Of a stretch of 32,394 nt of DNA, positions 7,521-14,424 are shown in pieces. The position numbers were made by a program, and so were the translations under genes. Source of the stretch: Mucilaginibacter sp. (GTDB lineage Bacteria > Bacteroidota > Bacteroidia > Sphingobacteriales > Sphingobacteriaceae). Position 1 is the first letter of the stretch. The number at the start of each line of letters is the position of its first letter. The stretch covers positions 1 to 32,394 of the forward strand of contig NZ_JAQBOI010000141.1 of assembly GCF_028288105.1 (NCBI RefSeq), in the 5' to 3' direction. Under the pieces are notes generated by a model. It was not told where the DNA came from and did not search any database. It saw only the letters and a program-made list of their open reading frames with translations.

Positions 7521-7567
7521 TTTGCGCAACCCAAAAGTTGCATATATATTTGCAACCTGTAGGTTGC
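7521..7567 (+). promoter_or_regulatory. promoter and palindromic operator of the first ArsR operon
   Basis: TTTG at 7521-7524, a 20-nt gap and TATATTTG at 7545-7552 make a canonical Bacteroidota promoter. Two palindromes overlap it: GTTGCA (7537-7542) with TGCAAC (7551-7556), and GCAACCT (7552-7558) with AGGTTGC (7561-7567). They would place a repressor over the -7 element and the transcription start, fitting autoregulation by the ArsR product. Confidence 0.5.
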
Positions 7568-7584
7568 TTAATTCAACTTTTAAA

Positions 7585-7902
7585 ATGAACCCAGACATAT
7601 TTCAGGCTATAGCCGACCCAACACGCCGGGCTATTTTAACCTTAATTGCTATCCAGGCATTAACGCCAAATGCCATGGCAGAAAAATTTGATATGAGCCG
7701 GCAGGCGGTATCGAAACATATTAAAGTGTTACAGGAATGCGAATTAATTAAACCGGAGCCGTCTGGCAGAGAAATTCATTATCACTTCAATGCAAAAAAA
7801 ATGCAGGAATTTGACCACTGGTTAGCCCAATTCAGACAAAACTGGGAAACTCAATTCAATCAACTTGACGAACTATTAACAACAATTAAAGAACAGAAAT
7901 AA
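7585..7902 (+). CDS. ArsR-family HTH regulator (first module)
   Basis: A 105-residue winged-helix protein. [13 protein letters not shown] opens the domain, [20 protein letters not shown] is the recognition-helix region, and GREIHYHFN is the wing. No metal-binding Cys cluster is present, as usual for ArsR proteins paired with AHSA1/SRPBCC genes. The frame extends upstream to a TTG at 7522, but that start lies inside the promoter (-7 box 7545-7552), so the ATG at 7585 is taken. Its stop overlaps the next start by one base. It probably represses its own operon. Confidence 0.9.
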   Translation: MNPDIFQAIADPTRRAILTLIAIQALTPNAMAEKFDMSRQAVSKHIKVLQECELIKPEPSGREIHYHFNAKKMQEFDHWLAQFRQNWETQFNQLDELLTTIKEQK

Positions 7903-8399
7903 TGAACAATGATTTGCTATTTGATTTTAACGTTGACAAAACAGCGAAAACGGTATTTATAACCCGGGAATTTAATGCCGGACATTCTTTGGTATGGGAT
8001 GCTTTTACCAAACCAGAACTACTGGACCAATGGGGAGCACCTGCACCGATGCGCGCCAAAACCAAGTATATGGATTTTAAAGTGGGTGGGCGCCGGTTTT
8101 ATGCGATGATAAGCCCCGACGGGCAGGAGCGTTGGGCGATACAGGAATTTACTTCCATTACCCCGAAAACTAATTTTAAGATGTACAATGCGTTTGCAGA
8201 TAAGGACGAAAATCGTGAACTGCCGGGTTCGGAGTGGGATTACAATTTCAGCGAACAAAATGGTATAACCAAAGTGAGCATTACCATTTTTAATGAATCG
8301 TTTGAGCGATTGGAGAAATTATTGGAAGGCTTCAAAATAGGCTTCACCATGACCTTGAAAAACCTGGAAGAACTATTGTCAACTTTATCGCATAAATAA
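7902..8399 (+). CDS. SRPBCC / AHSA1-type protein (first module)
   Basis: A 165-residue protein of the START-like SRPBCC fold, in the activator-of-Hsp90-ATPase-homologue subgroup. Signatures are [25 protein letters not shown] near residues 20-45, the GGRRFYAM strand, and the C-terminal long helix ending [12 protein letters not shown]. The fold makes a deep pocket for a hydrophobic ligand; the substrate is unknown. It is translationally coupled to the ArsR gene (stop/start TAATG) and followed by a VOC gene. Confidence 0.87.
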   Translation: MNNDLLFDFNVDKTAKTVFITREFNAGHSLVWDAFTKPELLDQWGAPAPMRAKTKYMDFKVGGRRFYAMISPDGQERWAIQEFTSITPKTNFKMYNAFADKDENRELPGSEWDYNFSEQNGITKVSITIFNESFERLEKLLEGFKIGFTMTLKNLEELLSTLSHK

Positions 8400-8488
8400 C
8401 CAGAAGAAAATTTACAATTAAATTGACAACGGCGGCGCTGAAACCGAAAAACGTAAGCAGAAAAAATTAACCATTAAAAATAAGAATT

Positions 8489-8923
8489 ATGAGAACAATT
8501 AATCCCTGGATCAACTTCAATGGCAATGCCGAAGAAGCGTTCACTTTTTACAAATCAGTTTTTGGCGGAGAGTTCGCAAAGATCGTTCGTTTCAAAGACC
8601 TGTCAAGCGCTGAATTCACAGTAGCAGAAAACGAAGCAAATAAAATAATGACCATTGCTTTGCCCATTGGCAAACACAATGTATTAATGGCCAATGACGT
8701 TCCCGAATTTATGGGACGGGTAAACGAAAACGAAAACAGGTCTAAAATAGTAGTGAATGCAGAAAGTCGTGAAGAAGCAGACAAAATATTTAACGGGTTA
8801 TCAGCAGGTGGAGATATTGAAGGGTCCATCGGCGACAGTCCATGGGGTACCTACGCCGGCATGTTCAGAGACAAATATGGTATTGAATGGATCGTTGAAT
8901 TTGACCCCAGTTATAACGGATAA
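8489..8923 (+). CDS. VOC-family protein, PhnB-like
   Basis: A 144-residue protein with the PhnB / '3-demethylubiquinone methyltransferase-like' pattern: TINPWINFNGNAEEAFTFYKSVFGGE at the N-terminus, then a glyoxalase-type beta-alpha-beta-beta-beta unit, and WGTYAGMFRDKYGIEWIVEFD at the end. These proteins are rarely true methyltransferases; many are of unknown substrate. It lies 89 nt behind the SRPBCC gene and probably completes the ArsR operon. Its stop is only 2 nt from the end of a decayed minus-strand gene. Confidence 0.88.
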   Translation: MRTINPWINFNGNAEEAFTFYKSVFGGEFAKIVRFKDLSSAEFTVAENEANKIMTIALPIGKHNVLMANDVPEFMGRVNENENRSKIVVNAESREEADKIFNGLSAGGDIEGSIGDSPWGTYAGMFRDKYGIEWIVEFDPSYNG

Positions 8924-8925
8924 AT

Positions 8926-9266
8926 TTAATCGAAGAAAAGCTTTAACGGGGAGCAATAATGGGTGTTTTTAGCTTCATTGAAAAATGCAGCAAGGACCTT
9001 GCGGTCCGTGATGACCTGCTTTGCACCGTTATAGGTAAGCCTAGGGTGGTCAACCAATGAAAGGTCGCAGAACATCCAGAAAGGCGAGTTCATTGACATA
9101 TTTCGTTCTGTACAGACGATCGATGGGACGGCTTAACTTCTCGTACCACTTAAGAATACTGAAATTCATCCGGTTGAACATATGGTAAATATTGTACAAT
9201 GATGGTTAGTGTAGTGATAACGGCTACGCCCACAAGGTTTAGGACGACAATCGAACTTTTCTTCAT
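8926..9266 (-). pseudogene. frameshifted remnant of a membrane-anchored protein gene
   Basis: Three successive minus-strand frames read like one protein. From ATG at 9266 (preceded by AAAGGAC) a 38-codon piece has a signal anchor (SSIVVLNLVGVAVITTLTII) and ends at TAA 9150-9152. A second frame carries WYEKLSRPIDRLYRTKYVNE and LAFLDVL, then stops near 9050. A third frame continues as DLSLVDHPRLTYNGAKQVI, then TDRKVLAAFFNEAKN, to TAA 8926-8928. Two single-base shifts would join them into a protein of about 110 residues. I do not recognise the family. It may be the N-terminal part of a once longer gene, or an intact gene with two sequencing indels. Confidence 0.42.
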
Positions 9267-9811
9267 TGTCCTTTCTTTTAGATTTAGACCGGGGAGCCGG
9301 TTGACATGCATAAATTAACTTATTTTATTAAATTTCAAAACAGGAAACAGAGTTGAGGTGAAATAAAGATTAGACAATCTATTCAATATAATTTTAGACT
9401 TTACCAAAAACCTAAATACATAGTTCTAAAGATTCAAATAGTTTAATATGTAAACCTAAATGAGAAAACATAGGTAAAATACTGTGTATTTTATGTTCCA
9501 ATTTTGTTCCATTAAATATTATTTAATTTTTTAATTATAAGTAAATTTAAGTCAAATATTTCAAGACATATCTTATATAGAAATGAGTGAACAGGACTAT
9601 TTAAAACAAGCGTTGCCATGACATATTGAAAACCATCCTGTTAAGCCCTAAGATTAAGAATGTTTCAGTATGCTATCCGAAGATATAAATTTGATAGATA
9701 TGTATTGTTTAACGAAAAAGTGACAATAATTGAAAATGCTTCCAAAGAGTTTATCGTGCGTGTTTTAGACAACCTAAAAGATGTAAAATAGTTAAACCTA
9801 AAAATAAGGCC
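9267..9811. other. AT-rich gap with one weak small ORF
   Basis: This stretch is clearly more AT-rich than its surroundings. The only coding-like item is a plus-strand 43-codon ORF at 9660-9791 (MFQYAIRRYKFD, then IIENASKEFIVRVLDNLKD), which ends 20 nt before the LamG gene. Its residue mix is protein-like, but it matches nothing I know. A 12-codon scrap lies at about 9583-9621. No promoter, repeat or RNA gene is convincing here. Confidence 0.3.
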
Positions 9812-10651
9812 ATGAAAAAGTATTCAATTACATTAATCCTTTTAATTAATATAGGAATAATAAGTTGTAACAAGGACAACAACATCAATAGTAGCAGTAT
9901 AAAAATACCAAATACAAAAACCGATTTACCACAAGAACGAGCAGCCACCATAGGCCTCTGTTCCAACTTGCCGGCGAGCATGAGGGACGGCCTGGTTGCC
10001 TATTATCCTTTCTGCGGAAACGCTAATGATGTAAGCAGTAATAACAACAATCCATCTTTTAACAAAGCTTCTTTAATTCCCGACAGGTTCGGAAATCCTA
10101 ATAGCGCTTATTGTTTTAATGGGAAAGATGAGTTCATAAAAGGGCCTGCAGACAACTTCCCCACTAATAGCCGAACAATTTCGATTTGGTTCAAAGCTGC
10201 CAGTTTAATACCTCATAATACCCTTTTAGCATATGGAGGTGGCATTTGTGGGACGTCTTTCTTGTTATTCTTAAATCATGGGCCACAGCCAAACGCCTAT
10301 GCCGTTACAGGCCACTGTGAATTCAATAATTGTTTTACCAATTCCCACTATCCTCCCTCCGGATGGAACAATTGGATTATTTCGACGGGAAATGGAGCAA
10401 CTAAGTTTTATCTCAATGGGGAACTTATACATACTTGTAGCGACGTAAGCTTCAGCAATACAGATGTTACAGGAAAAGACTTTTCCTTTGGTGTAAGTGT
10501 GGGCCCGGAGGGGAAAGCTCCTTACACAGATACTACCATCGATTACTTTAATGGCTATTTAGATGATATAGTGATTTATAACAGAGTCCTTTCAGATACT
10601 GAAGCCCAAAACCTGTATCAATACTTCAAGGATGGTTCACTTTCCAGTTAA
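9812..10651 (+). CDS. lipoprotein with a LamG-like concanavalin A domain
   Basis: A 279-residue exported lipoprotein. The signal peptide ends in a lipobox with the lipidated Cys at residue 19 (GIISC). A low-complexity Asn/Ser linker follows. From about residue 57 (MRDGLVAYYPFCGNANDVS) the sequence is a LamG/jelly-roll lectin domain: NPNSAYCFNGKDEF, SRTISIWFKA, GWNNWIISTG, KFYLNGELI, and the ending FNGYLDDIVIYNRVLSDTEA. The terminal motif is the classic Laminin_G_3 signature. Such proteins sit on the cell surface and bind glycans. Base composition is AT-richer than neighbouring operons, and the 3' end abuts a truncated VOC gene, suggesting local insertion. Confidence 0.87.
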   Translation: MKKYSITLILLINIGIISCNKDNNINSSSIKIPNTKTDLPQERAATIGLCSNLPASMRDGLVAYYPFCGNANDVSSNNNNPSFNKASLIPDRFGNPNSAYCFNGKDEFIKGPADNFPTNSRTISIWFKAASLIPHNTLLAYGGGICGTSFLLFLNHGPQPNAYAVTGHCEFNNCFTNSHYPPSGWNNWIISTGNGATKFYLNGELIHTCSDVSFSNTDVTGKDFSFGVSVGPEGKAPYTDTTIDYFNGYLDDIVIYNRVLSDTEAQNLYQYFKDGSLSS

Positions 10652-10882
10652 CTTTTGTGACTCCGGAACTCCTACTGGCTGGCGGTGGATTTCGCTGACG
10701 TCTTCTACCTCTCCATAAAGAAAGGCGATAAAGAAGTTGTCGCCGAGGCGGATAAAGTCCCGGTCAGGATCGGCTTGCATCAGCTTTCCGCCTAATACTT
10801 CAAGATAAAACTGATTGATATTGTCCATGTCTTTGCGGGGAACCAGCACCGAGGAATGATTGCCGAAAATTACTTTGGTCAT
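10637..10882 (-). CDS. truncated VOC-family protein
   Basis: An 81-residue protein from ATG at 10882, whose ATGA overlaps the stop of the upstream membrane gene. MTKVIFGNHSSVLVPRKDMD, then FYLEVLGG and FIRLGDNFFIAFLYG, match the first half of single-domain VOC proteins, which normally run to about 125-135 residues. After residue ~63 the sequence (HRQPVGVPESQKL) no longer looks like the family, and the second half is missing. The stop overlaps the 3' end of the LamG lipoprotein gene by 15 bp, so the break coincides with that gene's edge. The frame stays open upstream of 10882, but that part is a shadow of the membrane gene. Confidence 0.6.
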   Translation of the reverse strand: MTKVIFGNHSSVLVPRKDMDNINQFYLEVLGGKLMQADPDRDFIRLGDNFFIAFLYGEVEDVSEIHRQPVGVPESQKLTGK

Positions 10883-11277
10883 AACGCTTTTGATTTTTGA
10901 TAAGCAAATAAGGTACTGATCCCGGCCAGCAGCGAGAACGCCGCGGCAAATGGGAAGAAATAAATAAATTCCACGATGGCCATAAAAACCAGAAACAGCC
11001 CCAATAAAAGTATTATGCCGCGTACCGGCGTTGATGACAACAGCCACAATAAGATGCTGATCAGCAAGAGTACGCCGATCATGATAAAACCATAGCCATT
11101 AAAAAAGGAGGCCAGTGTTAATGACCTTCCCATGAAATCAAAGTGTTCGTTTTCCATGCCGGTAACAACAGCAGCCACACGGGCGTTCGGCGCGTTTTTC
11201 CAGGTCAGCGCACCCATGGTGTGCCCTAATGTATGCAACAGCATGAGGACGGCTGCGATCCTTAATGCGATTTTCAT
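10879..11277 (-). CDS. four-helix membrane protein of the ArsR operon, unknown function
   Basis: A 132-residue integral membrane protein with four hydrophobic segments (about 5-22, 55-77, 84-106 and 109-126). The motif HTLGHTMGALTW after the first helix is characteristic of small DUF-type membrane proteins seen beside SRPBCC/AHSA1 genes. ATGA overlaps occur at both ends (with the SRPBCC gene upstream and the VOC gene downstream), so the three genes are translationally coupled. No catalytic residues are evident. Confidence 0.75.
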   Translation of the reverse strand: MKIALRIAAVLMLLHTLGHTMGALTWKNAPNARVAAVVTGMENEHFDFMGRSLTLASFFNGYGFIMIGVLLLISILLWLLSSTPVRGIILLLGLFLVFMAIVEFIYFFPFAAAFSLLAGISTLFAYQKSKAL

Positions 11278-11732
11278 TGGTCTGCGAATTGTTTATACAG
11301 GTTCATAATCTCACCCCAGCCTTGATCCATGCTTTCCACTACTTTGCCGTTACCCAGCTTGTGCAGGTCTTTATGCTCGAATTTGACGCGGGTGGTTGTA
11401 GGTCCTTCGGGAATAAATTCGGTAACAACTTCAGTAATGAGGTTAGGGTTGCATTTGAAATCGCCGTCTATCTGCCATGCCAATACGAGAAGATCATAAG
11501 GCTGATAGGTCATCACATAGCCGACATTTGCCTCGCTACCGTCGGCATGTTTGGAATACCATCGGCCATCCACGTGCGGTTCAACGACCATTTCGGTCAG
11601 CTCGGCGCTGCCGATATGGTGGGTGCGCGGCCACCACAAATCTATTTTGCGGGTGAATACTTCAAAAGCAGTCTGCTGCGAGGCTTCGACCGTAAATTCT
11701 TTTTTGATGGAGGTCAGATTGATGGTTTGCAT
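11274..11732 (-). CDS. SRPBCC / AHSA1-type protein (second module)
   Basis: A 152-residue START-fold protein: IKKEFTVEASQQTAFEVFTR, then WWPRTHHIG, GGRWY-like HVDGRWYSKHADG, VLAWQIDG, and the C-terminal helix ESMDQGWGEIMNLYKQF. The WW and GW...YK elements are typical of the AHSA1 subgroup. It starts 1 nt after the stop of its ArsR regulator and overlaps the next gene by ATGA. The ligand is unknown. Confidence 0.86.
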   Translation of the reverse strand: MQTINLTSIKKEFTVEASQQTAFEVFTRKIDLWWPRTHHIGSAELTEMVVEPHVDGRWYSKHADGSEANVGYVMTYQPYDLLVLAWQIDGDFKCNPNLITEVVTEFIPEGPTTTRVKFEHKDLHKLGNGKVVESMDQGWGEIMNLYKQFADQ

Positions 11733-11733
11733 A

Positions 11734-12048
11734 TTATTTTTTGTCTTTTTCGGTTTGTTCGGCCAGTGCTTTGAAATTGGTTAAGGCATCCTCCCAGAAC
11801 TGGTCTAAATAGTTTCTCATGGCTATTATCCCGTCGCGGTTGAGTTTATAAATATTGTTATTGCCTACCGTTTTCAGAGTGATCAGCTTGGCTTCTTTCA
11901 GTACTTTGAGGTGCTGTGACACGGCGGGGCGGCTGATGGGTAAGCCATCCGCGATATCCACCACGGCCATTGGCCGGTGCTGTAGTTTTTCGAAGATTGC
12001 CCGGCGGGTTGGATCGCCCAGCGCATTAAAAGCTAATTGACTATTCAT
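11734..12048 (-). CDS. ArsR-family HTH regulator (second module)
   Basis: A 104-residue winged helix: FNALGDPTRRAIFEKLQHRP, then the recognition region GLPISRPAVSQHLKVLKEA and the wing NNNIYKLN. It has no Cys metal site. It heads the operon ArsR-SRPBCC-membrane protein-VOC on the minus strand. The upstream region has a canonical promoter and a symmetric four-repeat operator (12056-12094), which strongly suggests autorepression. Confidence 0.9.
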   Translation of the reverse strand: MNSQLAFNALGDPTRRAIFEKLQHRPMAVVDIADGLPISRPAVSQHLKVLKEAKLITLKTVGNNNIYKLNRDGIIAMRNYLDQFWEDALTNFKALAEQTEKDKK

Positions 12049-12055
12049 ATTTTTA

Positions 12056-12112
12056 TTAGTAAGTAATAACTTACGGTAAGTACAAACTTACTAATTGTTT
12101 TTAACAATGCAA
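12056..12112 (-). promoter_or_regulatory. promoter and nested palindromic operator of the second ArsR operon
   Basis: On the minus strand TTG (12112-12110), a 19-nt spacer and TAAGTTTG (12090-12083) form a canonical promoter. Four GTAAGT/ACTTAC half-sites follow in perfect symmetry about base 12075. The inner pair is ACTTAC-G-GTAAGT (12069-12081). The outer pair is TTAGTAAGT (12056-12064) with ACTTACTAA (12086-12094). The outer arm covers the -7 box and the predicted start falls at the centre, as expected for a repressor site. Confidence 0.6.
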
Positions 12113-12122
12113 TACCTGAATT

Positions 12123-12152
12123 AAAAAAAGCCAAATGCAAGGCACCTGGCTT
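12123..12152 (-). terminator. intrinsic terminator of the ABC ATPase gene
   Basis: Read on the minus strand, AAGCCA (12152-12147) pairs with TGGCTT (12133-12128), and a T-run follows (plus-strand A's at 12123-12129). It lies about 60 nt after the ATPase stop and isolates that gene from the ArsR operon downstream. Confidence 0.6.
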
Positions 12153-12209
12153 ATGGATCAGCTGTTTTTATTGGCTTGTTTTCTAATCCTTAATTTTTTT
12201 TGTAAACTA

Positions 12210-12878
12210 TTATTTTTTTACCTGTATCGGTATATCAGGCAACCGGATAACCCGGTGACTATATTTGGCATCATTTTCAGAGTGTGTAACCATTATGATA
12301 GTTGTCCCGTCTTTATTCAGTTCGTCAAGTAAGTCCATAACTTCCTTGCCGTTGTCATGGTCTAAATTTGCTGTTGGCTCGTCTGCAAGTATCAATTTAG
12401 GCCTGTTCACTACCGCCCTTGCCAGTGCAACGCGCTGCTGCTGACCACCAGATAATTGCTGTGGATAGGTTTTTCGACGCTGATCGATATGCATTCTATC
12501 CAATATTTCCTCGGTCCGCTTTACACGTACTGAAGTTGATAAACCGGTGTAGATCATTGGAAGTTCCACATTTTCAAAAATGGTCAGATCATCGATCAAA
12601 TTAAAATTCTGGAATAAAAAGCCGACATTTTGCTTACGCAGGTTTGCGCGTTTACGCTCATTAAAATGAGTTACTTCAACGCCGTTGAAAACATAGCTTC
12701 CGCTATCGGGATCGTCAAGAAACCCTAAGATATTCAGCAAGGTTGATTTCCCGCAGCCTGATGGGCCCATAATCGCTACAAATTCGCCTTCATCAACCTC
12801 GATGGATATTTTGTTTAATGCCACGATATCCAGTTCATCAATATGGTAGCATTTTCCGATATCAGAGATCTTTATCAT
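12210..12878 (-). CDS. ABC transporter ATPase, LolD/MacB type, without permease
   Basis: A 222-residue nucleotide-binding protein. Walker A is GPSGCGKST (38-46), the Q-loop Gln is residue 90, the signature LSGGQQQR is at 142-149, Walker B is ILADEP (163-168), and the H-loop His is residue 199. The NFNLIDDLTIFENVELP stretch is typical of the LolD/MacB/SalX branch that drives mechanotransmission-type FtsX permeases. No permease or periplasmic adaptor lies on either side, so it must serve a partner encoded elsewhere or be a leftover of a larger cluster. ATG at 12878; a terminator follows the gene. Confidence 0.9.
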   Translation of the reverse strand: MIKISDIGKCYHIDELDIVALNKISIEVDEGEFVAIMGPSGCGKSTLLNILGFLDDPDSGSYVFNGVEVTHFNERKRANLRKQNVGFLFQNFNLIDDLTIFENVELPMIYTGLSTSVRVKRTEEILDRMHIDQRRKTYPQQLSGGQQQRVALARAVVNRPKLILADEPTANLDHDNGKEVMDLLDELNKDGTTIIMVTHSENDAKYSHRVIRLPDIPIQVKK

Positions 12879-13157
12879 ATGCTTCAGATTTTAGAGGGTT
12901 AAAATCAATATAAAGCTAACGTTGTTCGGTGTTCTATTTTTTTTAATCGACAAACTAAGATAGGTAAAATGCTACAAATCAAGGTCAATATACTATCAAA
13001 ATCACTCTTTATGCGTGCCCCAGGCCCGGCTGCCTGATTCGAAGGCATACAGTTATTTATATTTTCATTCTGTTCCAGTTCGAACAGCTTTTGGAGGATA
13101 GTCCCCGGTCATAATTCAATGATAAGGTTACCAAATATAAATGGAAGAGCAATAGCC

Positions 13158-13224
13158 GGCAGGTGGCTTATGGGAGTCGAACCCTACCGCTTACACGGTT
13201 TCACCAGACGAAGTATCACCTGCC
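13158..13224 (-). repeat. 67-nt inverted-repeat element with a tRNA T-arm-like box
   Basis: GGCAGGTG (13158-13165) and CACCTGCC (13217-13224) bound the element. On the minus strand it contains GGGTTCGACTCCC, which matches the conserved tRNA B-box/T-loop, and a short ACCG/CGGT stem. No proper acceptor stem can be formed, so it is not a functional tRNA by eye. It may be a tRNA-derived fragment or an old attachment site. Confidence 0.35.
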
Positions 13225-13341
13225 TACGGCACAGTAGAGAAGGGCGCCTATTTTCGCCAAAAAACGGCTTTTAAAGGTAAAAAAACGCCTCTGTTTAATA
13301 TAGGTAAGGGATGGTGCGGGGATAGCACCGACCATAAGCTC

Positions 13342-13369
13342 AAAAAAACCGGATCACTCCGGACTTTTT
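13342..13369 (-). terminator. intrinsic terminator after the 13389 gene
   Basis: CCGGA (13349-13353) pairs with TCCGG (13358-13362) across four bases. On the minus strand seven T's follow (plus-strand A's 13342-13348), and on the plus strand five T's follow, so it can work in both directions. Confidence 0.65.
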
Positions 13370-13388
13370 GTTTTGGGGGTGGCAGAAA

Positions 13389-14105
13389 TTATTGGAATTT
13401 AATATCCCGGAGGTCTATCGACACAATGATTGGGCTATCGGGTTTTGGCCTGTTGTCATCACCTACCAGGTACACCACGCGTTTGGTAGCCAGTTTAATT
13501 CCCTGGTACTCCTTGTAATCCGAAAGGTAGTGTGCACAGGGCACGCTGCCGGCCACATCTACCCGGTAATCTAAACGTTTGATAAATCCTTCGCTGTTGA
13601 TGTAAAAGGTTTGCTCGGGGCTATGGGTATGAATATCTTTTGGCCACGTTACTTTTAGTGTACGCAACACCTCGCCATTTTCTTCCCACTGTTCGCCTTC
13701 GCTTAGTTCGAAACCGGGGCGGGTGAACTGGTAGGGCGTGTTAATATAGTTCCAGGTGGCATAGCCGGTAAAATAAGCCAACTGCAGCGGTGTCCATTCG
13801 GTGTCCCAAACGTGGCCGGCAAAAGATGCCCGCGGATTGTATAATTCGGCAATCGTATCGCCATTTGCAGATTCAATCGCTATCTTATCGGGCGTATAGG
13901 CCGTGTGCCACTGATCGTTGGGAATATGTGAGGTTTTCTGTTCTAAAAGGTTAACCTTTACGCCTACCTCATCAATAGTGCCGCCATGCCCTTTCATGGC
14001 CCACAACTCACCGCTATTTATAAAACGGGCGGTGAATGTGTTGAATTTGCGCCATTGATCAAGGCCGCCCTGGGCTTCAATAGCTAACTTTAATAATTCG
14101 TTCAT
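13389..14105 (-). CDS. conserved hypothetical protein, soluble
   Basis: A 238-residue protein beginning LLKLAIEAQGGLDQWRKFNT, with SGELWAMKGHGG, PDKIAIES, ELYNPRASFAGH, LQLAYFTGYATWNYI and HSPEQTFYINSEGFIKRLDY. I recognise this pattern as a widespread uncharacterised family of proteobacteria, actinobacteria and Bacteroidota. The AHGG-W start and strand-rich remainder recall LolA-like half-barrels, but no lipoprotein signal is present. ATG at 14105; no operon partner, and a terminator follows. Function is unknown. Confidence 0.75.
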   Translation of the reverse strand: MNELLKLAIEAQGGLDQWRKFNTFTARFINSGELWAMKGHGGTIDEVGVKVNLLEQKTSHIPNDQWHTAYTPDKIAIESANGDTIAELYNPRASFAGHVWDTEWTPLQLAYFTGYATWNYINTPYQFTRPGFELSEGEQWEENGEVLRTLKVTWPKDIHTHSPEQTFYINSEGFIKRLDYRVDVAGSVPCAHYLSDYKEYQGIKLATKRVVYLVGDDNRPKPDSPIIVSIDLRDIKFQ

Positions 14106-14374
14106 GATATTTTACTGTTTAGTTTTGTTATTTGTTACTCAAAGGTATTGGCGCACCATGTGCTCAGCAATCAACAAGTAAGTGAAGCGGGCAATGTTGT
14201 AGCCGAACCAGCCATATCCTACCCCGAAGAATTACATAAATATACCATTAAGCTATCTGATTGATATATAAAGAGTTGAGCTATCTCCTAATGGCTAATG
14301 CAGAAGGCCTATATAAAAGAAATTCCAGAGGGGAAGCATGGCTTGCGTAAAAAAAAATATGTGAAAAAATTTGC
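14106..14374. other. gap with a short plus-strand coding-like tail
   Basis: A plus-strand frame from about 14148 (TTG) or 14160 (GTG) to TGA 14262-14264 reads VSEAGNVVAEPAISYPEELH and ends YTIKLSD. It looks like the last ~35 residues of a protein, with no proper start, so it may be a gene remnant. The rest up to the operator at 14375 shows nothing. Confidence 0.25.
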
Positions 14375-14424
14375 GTAATCAAATGATTACATATATTATT
14401 GCGTAATCATTTGATTACGCAATA
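14370..14424 (+). promoter_or_regulatory. promoter and double operator of the third ArsR gene
   Basis: Two palindromes with the same half-site lie 28 bp apart centre to centre. Site 1 is GTAATCA (14375-14381) with TGATTAC (14384-14390). Site 2 has arms TTGCGTAATCA (14399-14409) and TGATTACGCAA (14412-14422), extendable to 13 bp per arm (14397-14424). The half-site TTGCGTAATCA also starts site 1. TTTG at 14370-14373 and TATTATTG at 14394-14401 give a possible promoter with a 20-nt spacer. Site 2 reaches the first base of the ATG. Confidence 0.6.

Larger units (their letters stand above)
12879..13388. other. gap with tRNA-like inverted repeat and terminator
   Basis: A 510-bp gap. Bases 12879-13140 show nothing convincing: a 48-codon minus-strand frame ending near 12905 is open but not protein-like. 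At 13158-13224 an 8-bp inverted repeat encloses a tRNA T-arm-like box. At 13313-13329 GGTGC/GCACC forms a small hairpin. A terminator at about 13342-13369 serves the gene at 13389. Confidence 0.4.

Noticed and set aside
8757..8972. 71-codon plus-strand frame running past the VOC gene end
   Set aside because: Out-of-frame overlap with the PhnB-like gene; no family resemblance.
9751..9981. Hydrophobic 76-codon minus-strand frame over the LamG gene start
   Set aside because: Hydrophobicity is the complement of the Asn/Ile-rich signal peptide and linker; no independent evidence.
11265..11774. 169-codon plus-strand frame over the second SRPBCC gene
   Set aside because: Antisense to a well-supported gene with coupled neighbours; Phe/Arg-rich shadow.
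12905..13050. Minus-strand frame of about 48 codons in the ABC-upstream gap
   Set aside because: No family resemblance and no start signal; more likely chance.
13158..13224. Functional tRNA on the minus strand
   Set aside because: A T-loop box is present, but no acceptor stem pairs with it and the D-arm is missing; kept only as a tRNA-like repeat.
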